Shown: one piece after another, positions 58,736-64,000 of the stretch
Layout of the letters: each line of letters starts with the position of its first letter
How positions within the stretch are numbered: the first letter of the stretch is position 1
Assembly: GCF_028369105.1 (NCBI RefSeq)
Contig: NZ_JAQNDO010000001.1
Coordinates: 3,713,001 to 3,777,000, forward strand
DNA length: 64,000 nt
Direction of reading: 5' to 3'
From: Polyangium mundeleinium
Lineage (GTDB): Bacteria > Myxococcota_A > Polyangia > Polyangiales > Polyangiaceae
Notes under the pieces: model-generated
The model's input: only the letters and a program-made list of their open reading frames with translations
What the model was told of the DNA's origin: nothing
The model's database searches: none
Program-made: the position numbers and the translations under genes

Positions 58736-59206
58736 TCAGAATTTGCCGGTGACGGTGAGGAACGTGAGCTTGTCGTTCGTCTCGCGGAGCCGTTGCGTCA
58801 GCATCCGGACGAAACTCCAGAGCACCTCGTAGGCGAGGTCCTTGTGCAAGAACAGGAGGTCCTCGAAGGCGTCCTTGGGCACCGTGAGCAGGCGACATCG
58901 CTCGTGGACGCGGGCGTCTGCGGAGCGCGGCGCCTCGTCGAGCAGGCTCATCTCGCCGAACACCGAGCCCGGGCCCAGCACCGCGAGCGCCTCCTCGCCC
59001 ATGCCCGGCACCTCACGGCTGATGCGTACCTTGCCTTCGAGGATGATGTAGAGCTTGTCGCCCGGATCTCCGTGCTGGAAGATCTTCGTCCCGAGCGCGT
59101 GGGACTCTTCGTTGGCGACGCGCGAGATCAGCTCGAGCGCCTGGGTGGTGAGCCCCTCGAAGAGGGGCACCTTGCTGAGCTTCTCGATGCGTTCGGCGAC
59201 GTCCAC
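58736..59206 (-). CDS. Cyclic-nucleotide-binding domain protein
   Basis: A 156-residue protein; GTG 59206 gives a natural N-terminus (MDVAERIEKLSKVPLFEG) but lacks a clear Shine-Dalgarno sequence. The cNMP-binding cassette shows GDPGDKLYIILEGKVRIS and FGEMSLLDEAPRSADARV, the phosphate-binding cassette with Arg. No DNA-binding helix-turn-helix is attached, so it may sense cAMP or cGMP and act through protein contacts. It is convergent with nothing nearby; the TonB gene lies upstream. Confidence 0.85.
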   Translation of the reverse strand: MDVAERIEKLSKVPLFEGLTTQALELISRVANEESHALGTKIFQHGDPGDKLYIILEGKVRISREVPGMGEEALAVLGPGSVFGEMSLLDEAPRSADARVHERCRLLTVPKDAFEDLLFLHKDLAYEVLWSFVRMLTQRLRETNDKLTFLTVTGKF

Positions 59207-59267
59207 AGGTGCGCCGAGGATAATGAGGCGCCGCGCGGAAAGGAAGCGTGGCCGCGGCCTTTGAACG

Positions 59268-60191
59268 TCAGCGCGTGAAGCGGACGCGGATCGGCGGTGT
59301 CGCGGCCACCATCGGCGTCCCGGTCCGGTCGAGCGCGGGCGTGTAGCGCCGCGACAGGGCGCAGAGACGCGCGGCACGGCCGAAGCCGTAGCCCGGATCG
59401 TTCACGACCTTCACGGTTTGCGGCGAACCGTCGGCACGCACCGTCACGATGATCGACACCACGGCCTGATCGATCTGCTCGGCGTCGGCCTCGGGCGGGA
59501 AGGGACAATCCCACGCGGAGCTGCCGACGAGGCCCGCGGCCTTCGAGTTGTCCGGCCCCGTGGGCGCCGGCGGCGGCCCGCCTTTGCCCGTACCCGTGCC
59601 GCCTTCTTTCCCGTCGAGCGAGGCGCCCTTGTTGTACGTCGGGGTCTTTCCGGTCCCCTGCGCGCTCACCATCCCGTACCCCGGGCCGCTCCCGTCGCCG
59701 CTCACGAAGCCTTGCCCCGTCATGTCCACGGGCTCTTCTTCGTCCGGCTCCTGCGTGATCACCTTCGCGGCTTGCGAGGGCGGCGGCGGCGGAACGTTGT
59801 CGGGGACCTCTTCGTCCGGCGCCTTCTCGGCCTTCGCCTGCGGCACGGGCGGCGGAGCTTCGGGCTCCGGCTCCGGCTCCGGGGGTTTTTCCTCGGGCTT
59901 CGGCTTGTCTTCGTTCTTCGGCGTCAGATCGATGTCGTATTCGGTCCAGAAGAACTCGTGCAGCCCTTGACGCATCTCGCCGACCGCGCGGCGCATGTCG
60001 AAGAGGGCCGTCATCGCCTGCGCGGAGGCGTAGCCGTGCGAGAGCAGCGCGAGCACGAGCCCGATCGCCGTGCCCGTCTTCGCGGCGCGATCTCCGAGCG
60101 CGACGACGGGCGCGAGCGGATCACGGTCGCGCCCGGCGGTGTGGTGGAACTGGCTTCCCCCCATCACGACTCTGTTCGCCGCCGAGCTCAT
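59268..60191 (-). CDS. TonB-family energy transducer
   Basis: A 307-residue protein from ATG 60191. One membrane helix near residues 38-58 (AIGLVLALLSHGYASAQAM) lies after an unusual ~35-residue cytoplasmic N-terminus. A Pro/Glu/Lys-rich periplasmic arm (PEPEPEPEAPPPVPQ) spans ~95-215. The C-terminal TonB-like domain (about 225-307) has AVVSIIVTVRADGSPQTVKVV, GFGRAARLCALSRRYTPALD and ends VRFTR. It is in an operon order exbB-exbD-tonB on this strand. Unlike E. coli TonB it carries two Cys in the C-terminal domain. Confidence 0.87.
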   Translation of the reverse strand: MSSAANRVVMGGSQFHHTAGRDRDPLAPVVALGDRAAKTGTAIGLVLALLSHGYASAQAMTALFDMRRAVGEMRQGLHEFFWTEYDIDLTPKNEDKPKPEEKPPEPEPEPEAPPPVPQAKAEKAPDEEVPDNVPPPPPSQAAKVITQEPDEEEPVDMTGQGFVSGDGSGPGYGMVSAQGTGKTPTYNKGASLDGKEGGTGTGKGGPPPAPTGPDNSKAAGLVGSSAWDCPFPPEADAEQIDQAVVSIIVTVRADGSPQTVKVVNDPGYGFGRAARLCALSRRYTPALDRTGTPMVAATPPIRVRFTR

Positions 60192-60266
60192 GATCGATGT
60201 ATCTCCAAGGTTCTAGCGTGGAGCTCCGCGTGGCCTAGCGGAGCCCCTCAAGTCCAAGCGAAGGTA

Positions 60267-60727
60267 TCACGGCGTCACGGGCGTGGGCGGCGGGGCCGGG
60301 GCCGCCTTGCCGTCCTCGGCGGGCACGGGCGTCACGCCGAAGGCGATTTTCGTGATTCCGGCTCGCTTCAGGAGATCGAGCGCGTGAAGCACGCGGCCGT
60401 GCTGAACCGTCTGCTCTGCGCGGATGACGGCGCGCAGATCGGGCGTCTTCGCCTGCGCCTCCTTCGCGAGCGGGAGCGCGGCGTCGTCGGTCGGCAGCTT
60501 CTTGCCGTCGATGACCATGTCCCCGTTCGCGCGGAGCTCGACGCTGAAGACCATCTGCACCTCTTGCCCCGATGCGGCCTTCGGCAGGTCGAGCGGCAGG
60601 GCCTGGGACACGATGATCTTCGCCGTCACCATGAAGATGATGAGGAGCACGAGGGTGATGTCGACGAGGGGGGTGACGTTGATCCCCTCGACCATGTTCT
60701 CCTCGTTGTTGGAGCTCGACCCGGCCA

Positions 60728-60728
<1 letters not shown>
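60267..60728 (-). CDS. exbD: ExbD/TolR-family biopolymer transport protein
   Basis: A 153-residue inner-membrane protein from ATG 60728. One helix (INVTPLVDITLVLLIIFMVTA) bears the conserved Asp of VDI, needed for proton use. A periplasmic domain follows (AELRANGDMVIDGKKLP, LRAVIRAEQTVQHGRVLHALDLL). It overlaps the exbB stop by one base (TGATG). It works with ExbB and the TonB-family protein to energise outer-membrane transport. Confidence 0.92.
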
Positions 60729-61534
<806 letters not shown>

Positions 61535-61632
61535 CTTCCGGTTGTGCCTTTCAATCGTGGGCCGTTGCAGCCCGGCTTTTGATCTGGTTTACACGCCCTC
61601 TCGACGAGGCTCGAGGCGGGCGCGAAGTGGCG

Positions 61633-62736
61633 CTAAGCGGAATCGGAAGGCTCGGAGGAGGACTCGTCGCCTTCTTCGCCACTGTCCGCGTCGCTGGCGC
61701 GGAACGTCGCATCGGCGATCTGACAAGCGGTGGCGAGGACCGTTGTGGCGTAGCCACCCTTCGGTAGCACAAAAGAAACGGTGAGCCCGCCGGATGCGTC
61801 AATCGGACGCACCGAGAGGTCGGCGACCATGAGCCGCAGGGGCCTTCGGGTGCCCTCGCCGAGGGCGCGGAAGGCCTCGAGCCGGCTCGCGTCGGGCAGC
61901 ACCGTGGCGAGCACTTCACGCTCGATGTCCCGCGGCGCGCCCTCGGGCCAGCGCATCTTCGCGCCGAACATCGGTCCGGTTGGTGAGATGGCCCCAGCCT
62001 CGGCCCGCGCCTTCGCGTCGTCGAGGTCCCGCCCTTCCGCGGGGACGGCAAAGATCCCGCCGGAGTCGTGCTTCTTCGCGATGTCCCCCGGCAGCACGGC
62101 GGCCCACGTTCCGGCCGCCACGCGCCGCGCGAGCACGTCGTTGAACAACATCGACTGCAGGGCCGAGAACAACAGCCGCTGCTCGCGCCGGTCCCGCGGC
62201 CCGCGCTCCTCGCCACGCAGCCAGGCGAGCGCCCGCGCCGGGTTCTGGCCGTCGCGCCCGAATCGTTGCGGTCCAAACGAGTTCGGCACGCCCACGCGGC
62301 CGGCCTCCGCGAGCCGCTCGCCGACGCGGGCGGCGTCGTCGCCGGCGAGACCTCGCAGCGTGATCGTGAACCGGTTGCCCACGAGGTGCCCAGGCTTGAG
62401 CTTGTTCCCGTGCCTGCTCGCGCCGAGGATCTCGACGCCCGGCAGCGACACCTGCGCGAGCTTCGCCTCCGCGTCCTCCGCGATCGGCACCTGGATCGAG
62501 ATCGTCTGCGTGGTGATCGCGTGCCGGTCCTTCATCCCGGCGAAGCCCGTGCTGCGGGGGTCGGCGCCGAGGGCGCGGGAGAGGTCACGCACGACGTCGA
62601 GCGTGTTTTTTCCCGTCTTGCGCAGGGTGACGTAGAGGTGCTCGCCCTTGCCGCTCGGCGCGTACGCGGGGATCTCCTCGACGACGAAGTCCTCGGGGCT
62701 CGTACGGATCTTGGCGATCGGGAGGGGCGCCTGCAT
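61633..62736 (-). CDS. truD: tRNA pseudouridine(13) synthase
   Basis: A 367-residue enzyme from ATG 62736. The family motif GFAGMKDRHAITTQ contains the catalytic Asp; earlier EDFVVEEIPAY and later GNRFTITLRG, NSFGPQRFGRDGQN, LLFSALQSMLFN and PKGGYATTVLA match TruD. The C-terminal Glu/Ser tail (ADSGEEGDESSSEPSDSA) is an extension. It is upstream of the Exb operon (98 bp) but functionally separate. It is divergent from the FGE-fold gene. Confidence 0.94.
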   Translation of the reverse strand: MQAPLPIAKIRTSPEDFVVEEIPAYAPSGKGEHLYVTLRKTGKNTLDVVRDLSRALGADPRSTGFAGMKDRHAITTQTISIQVPIAEDAEAKLAQVSLPGVEILGASRHGNKLKPGHLVGNRFTITLRGLAGDDAARVGERLAEAGRVGVPNSFGPQRFGRDGQNPARALAWLRGEERGPRDRREQRLLFSALQSMLFNDVLARRVAAGTWAAVLPGDIAKKHDSGGIFAVPAEGRDLDDAKARAEAGAISPTGPMFGAKMRWPEGAPRDIEREVLATVLPDASRLEAFRALGEGTRRPLRLMVADLSVRPIDASGGLTVSFVLPKGGYATTVLATACQIADATFRASDADSGEEGDESSSEPSDSA

Positions 62737-62852
62737 GGGCGGCAGAGGTTGACCGAAAACCGAGGCCCGTCCAAGCGGCCACGGCGCATTTGCCCTCGCC
62801 GGAAGCTTTCGGTATGAGTCGAAGAGGCGGCTCGCTCGTCCTTCATGGCGCC

Positions 62853-63608
62853 ATGAAGCCCATCGTCTCTTTCCGCTCTCCTCAAGCTTTGGGCCTCGCG
62901 GCCGTCGCGCTCCTCGCGGCGACCTTGCCGGCACCTTCGGAGGCGGAGGCCAAGGGCAAGAAGTGCCCCGAGGGCATGGTGAGCGTCGCCGGCAAGTACT
63001 GCATCGACACGTACGAGGCGCACGTCGTCGAGATCGTCGGCAAAAACAAGACGAAGGCGCACTCGCCGTACCAGTCTGTCGCGGGCCTGCGCATGAAGGC
63101 CGTGAGCAAGAAGGGCAAGGCCCCGCAGGCGTACATCAGCCGCAATGAGGCCGAGGAGGCGTGCAAGAACGCGGGCAAACGCCTCTGCGCGGACGACGAG
63201 TGGATCGGCGCCTGCAAGGGCAAGAAGCCCACGACGTTCCCGTACGGCAACGATCACGTCTCCGGCGTCTGCAACGACGGCGGTTTTTCCTCGTTCAACG
63301 CGCTTTACGGCGTCGCCGGCGGCCCGCCGCCGCAGGAGGCGTACACGTTCGCGAACATGAACGACGAGCGCCTCAACCAGATGAAGGGGACGCTCGCGAA
63401 GAGCGGCGCGCACAAGAAGTGCCGGTCGAGCTACGGCGCCTTCGACATGGTCGGCAACCTGCACGAGTGGACCGCCTCGAAGACGGGCACGTTCCGCGGC
63501 GGCTACTACCTCGACACGCACCAGAACGGCGACGGCTGCGACTACAAGACGACCGCGCACAACGCGCGCTACCACGACTACTCGACCGGCTTCCGCTGCT
63601 GCCAGTAG
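62853..63608 (+). CDS. Exported FGE-sulfatase-fold protein
   Basis: A 251-residue protein from ATG 62853 (ATG 62814 possible). A signal peptide (ALGLAAVALLAATLPAPSEAEA) is clear. The C-terminal domain is of the formylglycine-generating/C-type-lectin-like fold: GMVSVAGKYCIDTYEA, RLCADDEWIGACKG, FDMVGNLHEWTAS, TFRGGYYLD and final GFRCC. The active Cys pair of true FGE is not complete (only DGCDY at the second site), so it may be a binding or structural member. It is probably in the periplasm. Confidence 0.82.
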   Translation: MKPIVSFRSPQALGLAAVALLAATLPAPSEAEAKGKKCPEGMVSVAGKYCIDTYEAHVVEIVGKNKTKAHSPYQSVAGLRMKAVSKKGKAPQAYISRNEAEEACKNAGKRLCADDEWIGACKGKKPTTFPYGNDHVSGVCNDGGFSSFNALYGVAGGPPPQEAYTFANMNDERLNQMKGTLAKSGAHKKCRSSYGAFDMVGNLHEWTASKTGTFRGGYYLDTHQNGDGCDYKTTAHNARYHDYSTGFRCCQ

Positions 63609-63732
63609 CAGGCTGCCGATAAGCTTGCTGCGCGCCCTGGATCGTCGGCGCGTCGTCCTCGGAATCCTGGAGGATTCCTGCGTCCTCCTCCCTAGCTCCA
63701 GGGCGCTCGCGGCGCTTCTCGACAGCCTGCTG
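63605..63732. repeat. Long imperfect hairpin between convergent genes
   Basis: AGCAGGCTG (63605) pairs with CAGCCTGCT (~63723), GCGCCCTGGA (63629) with TCCAGGGCGC (~63698), and an inner GAATCCTGGAGGATTC palindrome sits near the centre. It lies between the FGE-fold gene and the HAD nucleotidase; it may be a terminator or small mobile repeat. Confidence 0.8.
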
Positions 63733-63736
63733 GGAC

Positions 63737-64000
63737 TCAGAGCTCGTGCGGCATCAGGTCCCGGGGGCTGCGCCAGTACTGCAGCGGCGAGTACGCCAGC
63801 ATGTTCGACACGCGTGACGTGTAGATGCAGGCGAACTCCTCGACCTGATCGCCGAAGCTGCTCGGCTCGATCGACTCTTTCAACAACGATCCCCAGTAGG
63901 GGTGGAAGCGTTGATCGATCTCGCGCTCGAGCTTCGTCGCCTCCGCGTCCACCGCGCGCAGCATGCCGCGGATCCGCTCCACGGCGCGCTTTGCCCGGCC
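63737..64000 (-). CDS. HAD-IG family 5'-nucleotidase, C-terminal part (runs off window)
   Basis: The frame is open to base 64000, so the start lies outside. About 87 residues are visible. The end (FHPYWGSLLKESIEPSSFGDQVEEFACIY in parts, then TSRVSNMLAYSPLQYWRSPRDLMPHE) matches the C-terminus of HAD-superfamily IG-type cytosolic 5'-nucleotidases (PF05761). The catalytic Asp motifs would be upstream and cannot be checked. It follows a hairpin on its 3' side. Confidence 0.82.
   Translation of the reverse strand, partial: GRAKRAVERIRGMLRAVDAEATKLEREIDQRFHPYWGSLLKESIEPSSFGDQVEEFACIYTSRVSNMLAYSPLQYWRSPRDLMPHEL

Overview
The window is uniformly GC-rich and densely coded, with strong G/C third positions. 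Gene content points to a myxobacterium, probably of the Polyangium/Sorangium side of Myxococcota: many lipoproteins with Gly/Ser or Pro/Glu linkers and Cys-rich domains, a MopE-type metal-binding motif, a PilZ protein, an ECF sigma/FecR pair, a eukaryote-like Ser/Thr kinase, a giant TPR protein, a DUF5916 barrel, and a type III polyketide synthase that matches THN synthase residue for residue at the catalytic positions. This placement is inferred; the window has no rRNA or other marker gene.

Layout. 1-5.8 kb: end of a coiled-coil protein; purine salvage pair (PNP and cytidine deaminase, coupled); a small basic protein with a strong terminator; ECF sigma factor with FecR-like partner; PilZ protein. 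5.8-13.8 kb: membrane-anchored orphan, nucleotidyltransferase-like protein, VWA lipoprotein, epoxide hydrolase, GMC oxidoreductase with small partner, Pro/Glu lipoprotein. 14-18.6 kb: two-component system, dipeptide epimerase-like enolase, zinc-ribbon membrane protein. 18.7-22.3 kb: acetoacetate-decarboxylase-like protein facing a polyketide operon (small orphan, RppA, aldo/keto reductase, NTF2-fold protein). 22.9-27.6 kb: dienelactone hydrolase, MMPL exporter, TatT-like lipoprotein, PhnD-like binding protein. 27.7-30.9 kb: glycogen-debranching-type hydrolase coupled to a receiver protein; tRNA-Leu(CAG). 31-41.3 kb: lipoprotein, ATPase-like protein without a Walker A motif, DUF4190-thioredoxin fusion, small secreted Cys protein, kinase, 1713-residue TPR protein. 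41.3-51.2 kb: acyltransferase and divergent SDR, DUF5916 barrel, large inverted-repeat element, lipoprotein, a selenoprotein, and a second acyltransferase. 51.2-57.8 kb: 43-bp minisatellite, DUF192 lipoprotein, lipoprotein cyclophilin, Cys-rich and MopE lipoproteins, HMG-CoA lyase, PurF. 57.9-64 kb: triheme cytochrome, cNMP-binding protein, TonB/ExbD/ExbB set, TruD, FGE-fold protein, end of a HAD-IG 5'-nucleotidase.

The most notable find is at 48003-48233 (minus strand). A 76-residue SelW/Rdx-family protein is readable only if an in-frame TGA is decoded as selenocysteine. It has a CxxU motif, a clear Shine-Dalgarno sequence, and a 7-bp stem with a G-containing apical loop at the distance expected of a bacterial SECIS. 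Ordinary gene calling would miss it. Second is the rppA operon: THN synthase plus a reductase plus an NTF2-fold protein (the fold of fungal scytalone dehydratase) looks like a bacterial route to dihydroxynaphthalene-type pigments. Third are two structured intergenic elements between convergent genes: a ~280-bp imperfect palindrome with a 13-bp tandem repeat, and seven copies of a 43-bp repeat.
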